A stretch of 64,000 nucleotides of DNA from CAVTOA01 sp963736285 (GTDB taxonomy: Bacteria; Actinomycetota; Actinomycetes; Mycobacteriales; QHCE01), in NCBI GenBank assembly GCA_963736285.1, contig CAVTOA010000003.1, positions 682,001 through 746,000 on the forward strand, read 5' to 3'. Of this stretch, positions 1 through 13,250 are shown in pieces. Position 1 is the first letter of the stretch. Each line of letters begins with the position of its first letter. The notes beneath the pieces were generated by a model. The model was not told the origin of the DNA. It saw only the letters and a list, made by a program, of their open reading frames with translations, and did no database searches. The translations under genes and the position numbers were made by a program.

Positions 1-1
1 C

Positions 2-283
2 ATGGCGTCCGCCCGGGCGGTCCAACACCGCACCAAGGACCAAACCGCTTTCGAACGCGCCAGGAAAGCGTTGTTCGAAGAAGGAATCAGCTCATCCACG
101 CTGTACCTCGACCCCGCCCGTCCGGGCGTGGAAGACCTGATCGACCACATTGTGGCGGGTGTGCGCTCTGCCTGTTCCTATGCGGGCGCCACTGACTTGG
201 CGCAGTTGCGCGACCGGGCCACGGTGGGCGTCCAGTCGGTGGCTGGATACGAAGAAGGCCGTCCACTCTCGACAGATTGGTGA
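2..283 (+). CDS. GuaB1-family IMP dehydrogenase-related protein, C-terminal fragment
   Basis: This is the last ~93 residues of a gene that enters from outside the left edge; the Met at base 2 is internal. The fragment runs ASARAV...FEEGISSS...DLIDHIVAGVRSACSYAGA...VGVQSVAGYEEGRPL, which matches the C-terminal end of the GuaB1 / IMP dehydrogenase-GMP reductase TIM-barrel family of actinobacteria, including the late Tyr-Ala-Gly-Ala and Glu-Gly-Arg segments. Family members act on purine nucleotides; the mycobacterial GuaB1 type is described as a GMP reductase. The catalytic Cys loop lies outside the window. The stop TGA overlaps the GTG start of the next gene. Confidence 0.75.
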   Translation: MASARAVQHRTKDQTAFERARKALFEEGISSSTLYLDPARPGVEDLIDHIVAGVRSACSYAGATDLAQLRDRATVGVQSVAGYEEGRPLSTDW

Positions 284-627
284 GCATGCACATCAGCCGA
301 GAGCGGTTTGAGGAATTGGTCAGCATTGCGCTGGACGAGATCCCACCCGAATTCCTCAAAGCACTCAACAACGTGGTGGTACTGGTGGAAGACCACGCTC
401 CCAACCCACGCTTGCTCGGTCTGTACGAGGGCTATGCGCTGCCTCATCGTGGGGTCGAATATTCCGGGGTTCTGCCGGACAGAATCTTCATCTACCGTGA
501 CACCATCATGTCGATCTGCGAGTCAGAAGACGAGATTCGGCGGGAAGTGACCAAGACAGTGGTGCACGAGGTCGCGCACCACTTTGGTGTCAGCGATGAG
601 CGGCTTCACGAGCTGGGGTGGGGGTGA
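280..627 (+). CDS. Small zincin-like metallopeptidase (MMP-type, HEXXH)
   Basis: A 115-residue protein with HEVAH at about residues 96-100, followed by HFGVSDERLHELG, the short zinc-metallopeptidase arrangement of the actinobacterial metallopeptidase family (zincin_1 type). There is no signal peptide, so it is probably cytosolic; its substrate is unknown. GTG at 280 is chosen because it overlaps the upstream TGA as GTGA, the usual sign of translational coupling. TTG 277 and ATG 286 are in frame and also possible. The same small peptidase lies near AIM24 and pheA in other actinomycetes (from memory). Confidence 0.8.
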   Translation: MSMHISRERFEELVSIALDEIPPEFLKALNNVVVLVEDHAPNPRLLGLYEGYALPHRGVEYSGVLPDRIFIYRDTIMSICESEDEIRREVTKTVVHEVAHHFGVSDERLHELGWG

Positions 628-683
628 GCCGTAGCTTCCGCGTAGGCTGCATACAGCACGTCCCCGAGGGAAGCGATCCGAAC

Positions 684-1406
684 ATGCAAAGCGACTTGTT
701 CAGCCAAGAAAACACCGTGCAAACGCCGACCGAGGCTGGCATCAGCTTGCAGCATGCTAAATGTGTGCGCGCTGTCGTGAACGGCGAAGTGCTCGCCCGG
801 CAGGGCACAATGGTTTCCCATCGCGGAAACCTGCGTCTCGAGGTAAAAGGCCAGGGCGCCGGCAAATTTTTTAAGCGAGCTCTGACCGGCGAAGGGCTAG
901 CACTCATGACCGCCCAGGGTCAGGGCGAAATCTGGTTTGCAAACCAAAATCAGCAATGTTTTCTTATCGACATTTATTCTGGAGACGAACTCTCCATTAA
1001 TGGCCGCAATGTGCTGTGCTTTGAGGCTGGCCTTCAATACGACATTCGTATGGTGCGGGGCGCGGGAATGTTTGGCGGCGGACTATTCAATTCGACATTC
1101 ACCGGGCAAGGACGCATTGCTATTAATAGTGATGGTCCGCCCATTGTCATACCGGTGACGCCGCAACTTCCGGTTTTTGCCGACACCGATGCGGTCGTCG
1201 GATGGTCAGGGCAACTTAACACCAGCATCCACCGCTCGCAGGGTATGAAATCGCTTTTGCGTGGCGGTTCCGGAGAGATGTTCCAGATTGCTTTTCATGG
1301 TCACGGTTTTGTGATTGTTCAGCCCTCCGAGGGAGAAAAGGTTGTTACGGGTGGCAACACAGGCGGCGGGACTGGTGGCGTAATCGGCAATTTGTTCGGC
1401 AACTAA
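684..1406 (+). CDS. AIM24 family protein
   Basis: A 240-residue, glycine- and beta-rich protein of the AIM24/TIGR00266-like family. Visible hallmarks are the GEVLARQGTMVSHRGNL stretch near the N-terminus, the GxGAGKFFKRALTGEG block and a Gly-rich tail (GGNTGGGTGG). The family is widespread and forms beta-prism-like folds; its biochemical function in bacteria is unknown. The frame is open from 618, but ATG 684 is preferred: it begins the family-like sequence and has GAGGGA about 11 bases upstream. The coding sequence looks more AT-rich than its neighbours. A strong bidirectional terminator follows. Confidence 0.8.
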   Translation: MQSDLFSQENTVQTPTEAGISLQHAKCVRAVVNGEVLARQGTMVSHRGNLRLEVKGQGAGKFFKRALTGEGLALMTAQGQGEIWFANQNQQCFLIDIYSGDELSINGRNVLCFEAGLQYDIRMVRGAGMFGGGLFNSTFTGQGRIAINSDGPPIVIPVTPQLPVFADTDAVVGWSGQLNTSIHRSQGMKSLLRGGSGEMFQIAFHGHGFVIVQPSEGEKVVTGGNTGGGTGGVIGNLFGN

Positions 1407-1430
1407 ACGCATCCACGCCGCGCGGTTACG

Positions 1431-1487
1431 TTTTTTGCGGATTGACCGCAATGTGGGGGCCCAACATTGCGGTCAATCCGCAAAAAA
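1431..1487. terminator. Bidirectional hairpin terminator between AIM24 and pheA
   Basis: Perfect 24-bp inverted repeat: arms 1431-1454 and 1464-1487 with a 9-base loop. The arms start with TTTTTT and end with AAAAAA, so a T-run follows the stem on both strands. It sits between two convergent genes and would terminate both transcripts. Confidence 0.9.
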
Positions 1488-1501
1488 CCAGAATTCAACG
1501 G

Positions 1502-2434
1502 TTACTGTCCATGTTCGCGAATTCTATGTAGCCACTGGTTCGCATCGCAAAAATCTTTGTCCGCGGTATGTTCAATTTGAGCCCGACGCGGTTCACCCGC
1601 TCGTGGATATGAACCGAGATATCGCACCGCAGCACAAACCCGGTGCAAACCCATGAGCGCCTCACCAATACGGTGCTCGCTAATATGCCCTTCGCAGTCA
1701 AGAAAGAAGCAGTATTTTCCTAGCAATTCTTTAGTGGGACGAGACTCAATTCTCGTCAAATTAACACCACGAACAGCGAATTGCGTCAGTACCTGGAGTA
1801 GAACTCCCACATGATCATCGGCCGCGAAAACGACAAGCGACGTTATGTCGTGACCGGTTGGCGCCGAAGGCGGGCCCGGCGGCTTCACCAAAATGAAGCG
1901 GGTGACGGCTCCACTGTTGTCGCCAATGTCGCGCGCGAGACATGTCAAGCCGTTTTCTCTGCCAGCAATTTCGGCGCATATTGCCGCGTCATACATTCCT
2001 CGCGCGACGTCTACCGCTGCGTCAGCCGTGGAAGAGGCCCGAATGAACTCTGCGTTTGGCAAATTCTGACGTAGCCATCCGCGACATTGCGCTTCCGCGT
2101 GCGGATGGGTTCCCACCGTTGATATCTCATCGAGTGCTTTGCCTTCTTGCACGCACAGTCCAAACGCGACTGGGAGCGATACTTCTTTGGCGATCGTGAG
2201 CACGGTGCCATGCGTCAAATCGTCCAATGTGGCATTGACGCCTCCTTCTACGGAGTTCTCCAACGGCACCAGTGCCCCATTTGCAGCACCGCCCCGCACC
2301 GCATCAAGCGCCTCAGATATCGAAATCGTCGGAGCCAGGACCGCTTGATGTGACTCCGGAAGTGTGCGAAGCGCCTGCTCGGTGAAAGTACCCGCAGGCC
2401 CCAAATAAGCAATGCGCGATAGCTCGTTGACCAT
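1502..2434 (-). CDS. pheA: Prephenate dehydratase
   Basis: A 310-residue prephenate dehydratase converting prephenate to phenylpyruvate in phenylalanine synthesis (cytosol). The catalytic domain spans about residues 6-185: YLGPAGTFTEQAL at 10-22, PLENSVEGGV at 57-66, and the family TRF motif at 178-180. A C-terminal ACT domain at about 197-275 contains the phenylalanine-binding ESRP motif at 230-233, so feedback inhibition by Phe is expected. The length matches the monofunctional actinobacterial enzyme, and no chorismate mutase domain is fused. The protein runs about 30 residues past the ACT domain. It is convergent with AIM24. Confidence 0.93.
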   Translation of the reverse strand: MVNELSRIAYLGPAGTFTEQALRTLPESHQAVLAPTISISEALDAVRGGAANGALVPLENSVEGGVNATLDDLTHGTVLTIAKEVSLPVAFGLCVQEGKALDEISTVGTHPHAEAQCRGWLRQNLPNAEFIRASSTADAAVDVARGMYDAAICAEIAGRENGLTCLARDIGDNSGAVTRFILVKPPGPPSAPTGHDITSLVVFAADDHVGVLLQVLTQFAVRGVNLTRIESRPTKELLGKYCFFLDCEGHISEHRIGEALMGLHRVCAAVRYLGSYPRAGEPRRAQIEHTADKDFCDANQWLHRIREHGQ

Positions 2435-2514
2435 GGTGGCACTCTACCGAGAGTGAGGACTTGGCTTAGCTCCGCTCACTCCCCGCCAAGATCAATGCTT
2501 CCGGAAGAGCTCAA

Positions 2515-2973
2515 TTACTCGAGTACATAGAAGAAGGTGAGTGAACCAACCACCTCGCCACCGCTTCTGAGCGGCGTAGCGACGGAATCTACTGTGACCA
2601 TCGCATTCTTGGTGCGTAGTCGAATCAGTCCTCGCGCTAACGAGCCGCTTGCTATTGCTGTCAGCGGTGGGATTCGCACTAATTGTTGGCCAGAGAGTCG
2701 CTGCGGGTCCGTGGTGAAGTCCACAGCCTCTAATACTCCATCTAGCAGTCCTCGCCCTAAAAGGTCTGTTAATGACGCTCCACTTAGGATTTTCACGAAC
2801 GTTTTAGAGGCGCCTACGATTACCCCTTCGGCATCAACAAGTACGCACGGTTCCTCTGCTTCAACCACCGCCAGTAGCCAGGCCCGCAGTCGCTTTTGGA
2901 CGTCGCCAAACCGTGACGGTCCAGCTATGGATGTCGCAGGCTGAGGTTTTAGGGATAGTTCGATACGAGTCAT
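2515..2973 (-). CDS. PAS-domain protein of unknown partner
   Basis: A 152-residue soluble protein. Residues ~25-150 look like one PAS/sensor fold: a helix RLRAWLLAVVEAEEPCVLVDAEGVIVGASKTFVKIL, then LLGRGLLDGVLEAVDFT, and a terminal strand pair VDSVATPLRSGGEVVGSLTFFYVLE resembling the end of a PAS core. No output domain (kinase, HTH, GGDEF) is attached and no response regulator is adjacent. It lies 80 bases upstream of pheA on the same strand, so co-transcription is possible. Function unknown; a small-molecule or redox sensor acting through a separate partner is only a guess. Confidence 0.6.
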   Translation of the reverse strand: MTRIELSLKPQPATSIAGPSRFGDVQKRLRAWLLAVVEAEEPCVLVDAEGVIVGASKTFVKILSGASLTDLLGRGLLDGVLEAVDFTTDPQRLSGQQLVRIPPLTAIASGSLARGLIRLRTKNAMVTVDSVATPLRSGGEVVGSLTFFYVLE

Positions 2974-3300
2974 AAAATGTCCAACTGAGCGGTTGGCAAG
3001 GGCTGCTTCGCACTCATCGTCATCCGGGTTTCTCCATTAATGCCGCTGATTTCACGAAGGAAAAGCCGGTGTAGCAGGATCGTTAAAGACAAGCCCTCAC
3101 CTAATGGTGACTCTCATGCACATTCTTAGGCTGTCACTACGGCTGCGGGCTAAGCAACGTATTATGCCAGGACATCAATGCGCGCGTGAGTATTCATGAA
3201 AGACAATCGCATATATATTGCTTTGGCGCGGAGATAGCATGGGCTAATTGCGGTAACCGATATTTTTGTTTTTAGCCCAGGGGTTTTTGTTCTAGATGTG
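2974..3300. other. Gene-free gap between the PAS gene and the rRNA operon terminator
   Basis: About 327 bases with no convincing ORF. It is relatively AT-rich around 3190-3300, with several T-runs near 3260-3290. It should hold the promoter of the minus-strand PAS/pheA genes, but no clear -35/-10 pair could be defended. Confidence 0.5.
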
Positions 3301-3342
3301 TGGAAGGCTCCGACCGTCCATACAGACAGTCGGAGCCTTCCA
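3301..3342 (-). terminator. Hairpin at the end of the rRNA operon
   Basis: Perfect 14-bp inverted repeat (3301-3314 with 3329-3342), just beyond the 3' end of 5S rRNA on the transcribed strand. The stem is GC-rich (GGAAGGCTCCGAC). No T-run follows directly on the minus strand, so it may act as a T-less actinobacterial terminator or a processing hairpin. Confidence 0.7.
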
Positions 3343-3353
3343 GTATCACGTTG

Positions 3354-3471
3354 CGTTCGGTGGTGTCCTACTCTCCCACACCCTGGCGAGTGCAGTACCA
3401 TCGGCGCTGGCAGTCTTAGCTTCCGGGTTCGGAATGGGACCGGGCGTTTCCCTGCCGCTATAGCCACCGAA
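3354..3471 (-). rRNA. rrf: 5S ribosomal RNA
   Basis: The reverse complement begins GTTTCGGTGGCTATAGCGG and contains CCCATTCCGAACCCGGAAG and GGGAGAGTAGGACACC, the conserved core of bacterial 5S rRNA. It is the third gene of the minus-strand rRNA operon. Ends are approximate to a few bases. Confidence 0.95.
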
Positions 3472-3628
3472 ACATCTTCATCCCTTCATCACCCCAGGGT
3501 CCCCATCACCCCGCCACCACCACAAGCACCACAAAGGACACTTGGACAGTGCACGGAATAACGTATCCCCCCAGGAAAGGGAAAACATAGTGGGTGCGCA
3601 TACGGTAGTGGAACTGTTTAGCGTGTTG

Positions 3629-8672
<5,044 letters not shown>

Positions 8673-9035
8673 ACAACCAAACACTCTCGATGGGAGAGCA
8701 AAAAATACCTGGCAACAAAAAACCATTCAAAATCAACGGTTGCTGCCAAAAACGCGACCACACACAACACCAAAAAGCATCCTGCGCGGCCACAAAAACG
8801 GCACACAACAATCTATAAACACACTGTTGAGTTCTCAAACAACACCCACACACCAACAAACTTCGTTAGAAGTTGAGCTGGGGGTTCATCATTTCTGACT
8901 TGTTGAACCTTACCGCAGTGAATTTGCGGTTTGATTCGGGGGGTAATCCCTTTTGGATTATCGATTGGTTCGAATTGTCCTCTTGAGATTGATGACGCCC
9001 TGTCGGAATTTCTGCCGACGTGGCGACGGGTCAGA
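8673..9035 (-). other. rRNA operon leader
   Basis: Transcribed leader between the promoter and 16S. At 8822-8839 the transcribed strand reads TTTGAGAACTCAACAGTG, an element found in rRNA leaders of many actinomycetes and thought to act in antitermination/processing. The stretch 8690-8820 is A-rich on the plus strand. No protein gene is supported here. Confidence 0.6.
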
Positions 9036-9065
9036 ACATTAAGGTACTCGCACATCCAGCGTCAA
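9036..9065 (-). promoter_or_regulatory. Putative rRNA operon promoter
   Basis: On the minus strand TTGACG (9065-9060) and TAATGT (9041-9036) are separated by 18 bases, close to the housekeeping sigma -35/-10 consensus, about 360 bases upstream of 16S. It lies in the divergent region shared with arcA. Additional rrn promoters are likely but none was as clear. Confidence 0.6.
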
Positions 9066-9107
9066 ATCAGCTGGTCAGCGCACTGAAACCCAAAAACCCG
9101 TACGCTA

Positions 9108-10373
9108 ATGAATGTGAACAGCCTCAGCGAATACGCCACGGTATATCCCGAAAGTCGGATATCGGAACAACATTATCTCGATAGCGAAGTCGGACGACTC
9201 CGGAGAGTAATGCTGCATCGTCCCGGCAATGAACTGAAGAGGCTTACTCCGCGTAATAGTCAGGATTTGCTTTTTGATGGAATTCCCTGGGTCGCACGCG
9301 CACAAGAAGAGCACGACGCCTTCGCGCACCTCCTACATGAACACGATGTTGAGGTGCTTTACCTCTCTCAGCTACTCGCCGAGGCTCTTGCGAGCCCCGC
9401 CGCGAAGAGTCAAGCGATCAGTAAGGCTTGTGCTCCGGCGAAATTGGGCGAACCACTCAGGCGATATTTAGCGGCCTATTTGGATGATCTATCGCCGGAC
9501 GCTCTCCGCAACACATTGATCGCTGGACTGGCCCGCGATGAGCTGCCACAAGCGGCCGGCCTCGTCTATGCGCTGCTCGCACCCGATGACTTTGTTATTA
9601 GCCCGCTGCCGAACCTGCTGTTCACCAGAGACTCCAGCGTGTGGATTCATCGCAGCGCCGCGATCACCAGCTTGGCCATGCTCGCCCGAAGGCGAGAAGC
9701 AGAGCTGATGGAGATCATCTACCGGCACCACCCACTATTCGCCGATGCGCCTCGGCTATATGAACCCGATGGAGAGCCGCTCGAGGGCGGAGACGTCCTG
9801 GTTCTCTCACCGCACGTTGTGGCGGTGGGCATAGGCGAACGCACCACCCCTGCGGGGGCCGAGCGACTCGCTAAACGCTTGTTCGAAACGGCGCAAGCGC
9901 AGACAGTACTGGCAGTGCCCATAACGCAGAGACGGGCGACAATGCACCTCGATACGGTGCTGACGATGGTGGACCACAACACGGTGCTGATGTACCCCAA
10001 CCTCGCCGACGAGCTCATCGCATACCCATTGACTCCCCGGGAATCAATGGGTGCACATGGCGAGCACCCGCTAGACGTTGGCACGCCCGCGCCATTTCTC
10101 GACGCGGCGGCGAACGCAATGCACGTCGAACGATTGCGGGTCATCGATACTGGTCTGGATGCCATCACTGCCGAACGAGAACAGTGGGATGACGGCAACA
10201 ACACCCTCTGCTTGGCACCGGGGATTGTCGTCGCCTACGAACGGAACACCGAGACCAATGCCCGGCTCGAAGCAGCCGGGATTGAGGTGCTGCGCATATC
10301 GGGAAGCGAACTCGGGAGCGGTCGTGGCGGCCCACGTTGTATGTCCTGCCCTGTACTCCGTGACCCGGTCTAG
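9108..10373 (+). CDS. arcA: Arginine deiminase
   Basis: A 421-residue arginine deiminase: L-arginine to citrulline plus ammonia, cytosolic. Family motifs are FTRDSS at 172-177, EGGD at 226-229, MHLDTV at 279-284 and the C-terminal GGPRCMSCP with the probable nucleophile Cys411. Length is normal. ATG 9108 opens the family-like sequence (ENH2-type GRLRRVMLHRPG at ~29-40). No arcB, arcC or arcD is adjacent, so here the gene stands alone and cannot by itself supply ATP from arginine. It is divergent from the rRNA operon. Its TAG stop overlaps the stop of the convergent kinase gene in a shared CTAG. Confidence 0.95.
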   Translation: MNVNSLSEYATVYPESRISEQHYLDSEVGRLRRVMLHRPGNELKRLTPRNSQDLLFDGIPWVARAQEEHDAFAHLLHEHDVEVLYLSQLLAEALASPAAKSQAISKACAPAKLGEPLRRYLAAYLDDLSPDALRNTLIAGLARDELPQAAGLVYALLAPDDFVISPLPNLLFTRDSSVWIHRSAAITSLAMLARRREAELMEIIYRHHPLFADAPRLYEPDGEPLEGGDVLVLSPHVVAVGIGERTTPAGAERLAKRLFETAQAQTVLAVPITQRRATMHLDTVLTMVDHNTVLMYPNLADELIAYPLTPRESMGAHGEHPLDVGTPAPFLDAAANAMHVERLRVIDTGLDAITAEREQWDDGNNTLCLAPGIVVAYERNTETNARLEAAGIEVLRISGSELGSGRGGPRCMSCPVLRDPV

Positions 10374-11983
10374 CGCCCTGCCGACGAGCTTGCCGCCGCC
10401 CGCAGAAAATGAACATCGGCGACGGTGCCGTGCTGTTGCGAACTCTCCGGGCTCGCGTCCCTGCGGCGAAGTGAGATCCAGCCGCCTTGCCGATCCAACA
10501 ACCGGCGAATCACGTACAGCCCCAACCCCACTCCGCCAAACTGTCGGCGATTGCCTTGATCTGCCTGCCAAAAAGGGCTGAATACCGCCTCAGAGTGGTC
10601 AGCCGAAATGCCAATGCCATTATCGGACACTCTTATGTAGACAGACGTAGCATCATGCCCACCAGTTACTTCGATTGCACCACCCTTAGGAGAATATTTG
10701 GTGGCGTTGGTGACAAGCTCCCGAAGGATGGTGTGAACGGTAGTGGGATCGCCGAACGCCTGTGGCAGCTCCTCGGGGAGATCCACCACCAAACGATGGC
10801 TATCGTCTAGGTCCGGCAACGACTGGATCGCCGACCGTAATTCTGCGACCACATCGAACACCTCTCGACGAGCACCAAATCCCGCGTGGCTGTGAACCAG
10901 AATGCGATCAATCAGACTCGTCAACTGCTCGGTCTTGGACACAATGGAGCGCACGGCGCCGCGGCGCCAACTGTCGTCGAGCTGATCCCACCGCAAAGCG
11001 AGAGTCTCGGCGTACCCCTTGATAACAGTGATAGGCGTTCGCAGCTCATGGCTCACGATCGCCAAGAACTGTTCGCGGCCGTCTCTCTCTTCTCTCTCGC
11101 TGGTGACATCGCGAAATGTCAGCAGTCGCTCGCCTGCTTGAAAAACCGCGCACCAAATTTCTAGCCAGCGACCATTTGGCATGCGATGGTCACGCATCTG
11201 CCCCGGAACGGGAATGGGCAACGCGAAAGGCTTACCCACGGCTTCAGCGTGCGGAAGATCGGTCAGCCTTTCTGCCGCCACATTCCATACCCTGACCAGA
11301 TCGTCCTCGCTCACGACCGCGATCCCGTCTGGCATGGCACTGGGATCACTCGACGCTGAGCCTGGCGACATAATTTCCGGACGTTTTGTGGCCATCGCAC
11401 CGATCGCGGAGGCGACGAGTTCCGCCAACTGCCGCGTCCACGAATCGATCGCCCCACCCTTGTCGGAAAAAAAGACCGCCAAAGCTCCCGAGGACTGGGT
11501 ACCGGCCGAGATGCGCACCAAAATGGCCCGGTGTAAGCCGTGCTCAACCATGGGCGACTGCCTCGGACGATCGTCACGAGGCAGATCCGCTCTGGGCTCA
11601 GCCGGCAACACCGCGTCCAGATCATCGACCGCAATGGTGCGACGTTCCTCGCTCATCAGCGTCGCCAGAGCGGACCCGACGAACGGCGCGCGCCGCCCCT
11701 CCAACCAGGCCAGCGTCTGGGTCGTCATGGAGATTCGAGCGCCGCCAGGCTCGACGAGAAACAAACAGGAACCGGCGGCGGAACCATATTTCACCGGAAA
11801 ATCGAGGATTGCATTGACTACATTTCGCGGGGCAGCACTGCTGCTGAGCTGATCGGCGATCGCGGTCAACTCCACGATCACGTTTTCTCGACGCTCGCCG
11901 GCATCACCAGCACTGTCTTGCCACGATGCCTGGCTACGACGTGGCTGCTTGCTGTCCTCGAGTGTTCGCTGTAGCCGATCCAT
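10370..11983 (-). CDS. GAF/PAS sensor histidine kinase (orphan)
   Basis: A 537-residue soluble histidine kinase. Residues ~25-195 resemble a GAF-like sensor and ~215-295 a PAS fold. The dimerisation/H-box is SHELRTP with His312, the N-box is ELVTNATKYSP (422-432), and the G-boxes are DNGIGIS (454-460) and GGVGLGL (483-489), so all catalytic elements are present. There is no transmembrane segment, hence a cytosolic signal is expected. No response regulator is adjacent. The frame is open to 12151, but ATG 11983 starts 17 bases after the stop of the glycerophosphodiesterase gene and leaves only family-like sequence. Probably the last gene of a rhodanese-GDPD-kinase operon. Confidence 0.85.
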   Translation of the reverse strand: MDRLQRTLEDSKQPRRSQASWQDSAGDAGERRENVIVELTAIADQLSSSAAPRNVVNAILDFPVKYGSAAGSCLFLVEPGGARISMTTQTLAWLEGRRAPFVGSALATLMSEERRTIAVDDLDAVLPAEPRADLPRDDRPRQSPMVEHGLHRAILVRISAGTQSSGALAVFFSDKGGAIDSWTRQLAELVASAIGAMATKRPEIMSPGSASSDPSAMPDGIAVVSEDDLVRVWNVAAERLTDLPHAEAVGKPFALPIPVPGQMRDHRMPNGRWLEIWCAVFQAGERLLTFRDVTSEREERDGREQFLAIVSHELRTPITVIKGYAETLALRWDQLDDSWRRGAVRSIVSKTEQLTSLIDRILVHSHAGFGARREVFDVVAELRSAIQSLPDLDDSHRLVVDLPEELPQAFGDPTTVHTILRELVTNATKYSPKGGAIEVTGGHDATSVYIRVSDNGIGISADHSEAVFSPFWQADQGNRRQFGGVGLGLYVIRRLLDRQGGWISLRRRDASPESSQQHGTVADVHFLRAAASSSAGR

Positions 11984-11999
11984 AATGTGTGTCCGCCGC

Positions 12000-12863
12000 T
12001 TACACCAGTTCTTGCAGCTGACGCACGACCGCTGCTGGCCTATTGGTGATGATCGCGTCAGCGCCAAGACGCGCTGCCAAAGCGATATCCGCGGGCTCGT
12101 CCGCTGTCCACACAAAAACTTGCTTGCCGGCCTCCCGCGCGCGCGAAACATACTCTGGCCAGGTACGTAGGACTCTCACTGACGGCCCCACAACGGGGCT
12201 ACCCCAGGGAGCTGAGCCATTCCGATACATCGGAGGAACTATCCACCACAACTGGGCTGTGCGCAATGTCGGCGCAAGACTGTGGATTCTTTTGAGCGCC
12301 AAGGGCCAATGTGACATCACCACTACCCGCGAGTCTTCCCGCGACGCCTTTGGCGATGAGGGAGCCAACCCAAACCTCTTCAACAAGTCAACTAAAGCAT
12401 GCTCAACATCTCCACCAAATTTATTGGGATGCTTGGTTTCGATGAGCAATTGGAGCGCGCGTCCACTGTCGACAAATACTTCTAACAGCTTTGCGAGCGT
12501 CAACACTGTGGGAACGTCTGCCGAAGGTACGGCCAAAGAAGCGTCACGCGGGTGTTCATTCGACGCGACCCTCTTACCTGAACGCTTCCGCTCGGCTTTC
12601 CACGAAGCGAAATCTAACCTCTCCAATTCGGACAGTGACCGGCGCGCCACCGCGCCGCGACCATTCGAAGTGCGGTTGAGTCGCCGATCGTGAAGGCACA
12701 CCAAATGGCCATCTCGAGTAAGGCGGACATCGCACTCCCACCCATCCGCACCATCGGCCAAAGCCTGCTGATAGGCCGCGAGCGTGTGCTCGGGAACCGC
12801 TTCGGAAGCACCGCGATGCGCAATGACTAAGGGTTGTGGCGACCGGCCGTTCGCCGAACTCAC
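12000..12863 (-). CDS. Glycerophosphodiester phosphodiesterase
   Basis: A GDPD-family TIM-barrel enzyme hydrolysing glycerophosphodiesters to glycerol-3-phosphate and alcohol. Motifs: IAHRGASEAVPEHT near the N-terminus (catalytic His and Glu), DGWECDVRLTRDGHLVCLHD with the metal ligands and second catalytic His, IETKHP, and VFVWTADEPADI...GADAIITNRPA at the end. No signal peptide, so a cytosolic type. GTG 12863 is chosen because it overlaps the rhodanese TGA as GTGA; an ATG at 12920 would overlap that gene by 60 bases. About 287 residues, normal for the family. Confidence 0.88.
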   Translation of the reverse strand: MSSANGRSPQPLVIAHRGASEAVPEHTLAAYQQALADGADGWECDVRLTRDGHLVCLHDRRLNRTSNGRGAVARRSLSELERLDFASWKAERKRSGKRVASNEHPRDASLAVPSADVPTVLTLAKLLEVFVDSGRALQLLIETKHPNKFGGDVEHALVDLLKRFGLAPSSPKASREDSRVVVMSHWPLALKRIHSLAPTLRTAQLWWIVPPMYRNGSAPWGSPVVGPSVRVLRTWPEYVSRAREAGKQVFVWTADEPADIALAARLGADAIITNRPAAVVRQLQELV

Positions 12864-13201
12864 GCTACCCACGGATCGGATCCATCTGCTGACGCCATCG
12901 GACGACCGGCCTTGTGCCACGCCCGCATTCCGCCGGCAACATTCACCACGTCGGCTCGACCGTGGAAAAGTAAATAAGCCGCGACTTGCGCTGAGCGGGC
13001 ACCGCTACGGCATATCACCGCGATGGGCTGATCGTGCGGAAGCTCGTCCGCACGAGCGGGAAGCTCGGTCATCGCCATATGCATCGCGGTAGGAGCATGC
13101 CCCGCGTTCCATTCAGCCTCCTCGCGCACGTCGAGCAGCAACATATCGTCGGAAACAGCCTCCGCGGCTATATCAGTCACAGTGACCACGTTCGATGCCA
13201 T
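12860..13201 (-). CDS. Single-domain rhodanese-like sulfurtransferase
   Basis: A 113-residue rhodanese domain. LLLDVREEAEWNAGHAPTA (21-39) is the CH2A-type motif, and the active-site loop CRSGARS begins with Cys64. VVNVAGGMRAWHKAGRP is the typical C-terminal motif. It probably moves sulfane sulfur or acts in redox or phosphate handling; the acceptor is unknown. First gene of the apparent three-gene minus-strand operon with GDPD and the kinase (4-base stop/start overlap). Confidence 0.9.
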   Translation of the reverse strand: MASNVVTVTDIAAEAVSDDMLLLDVREEAEWNAGHAPTAMHMAMTELPARADELPHDQPIAVICRSGARSAQVAAYLLFHGRADVVNVAGGMRAWHKAGRPMASADGSDPWVA

Positions 13202-13250
13202 GCCAGAAGCCTATCCGCGTCCGAAATTCGCCTTAACAAGCTCTTGGTGC

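Noticed and set aside
12043..12693. 216-residue plus-strand frame opposite the glycerophosphodiesterase gene
   Set aside because: Antisense shadow of a well-supported gene, with no recognisable domain.
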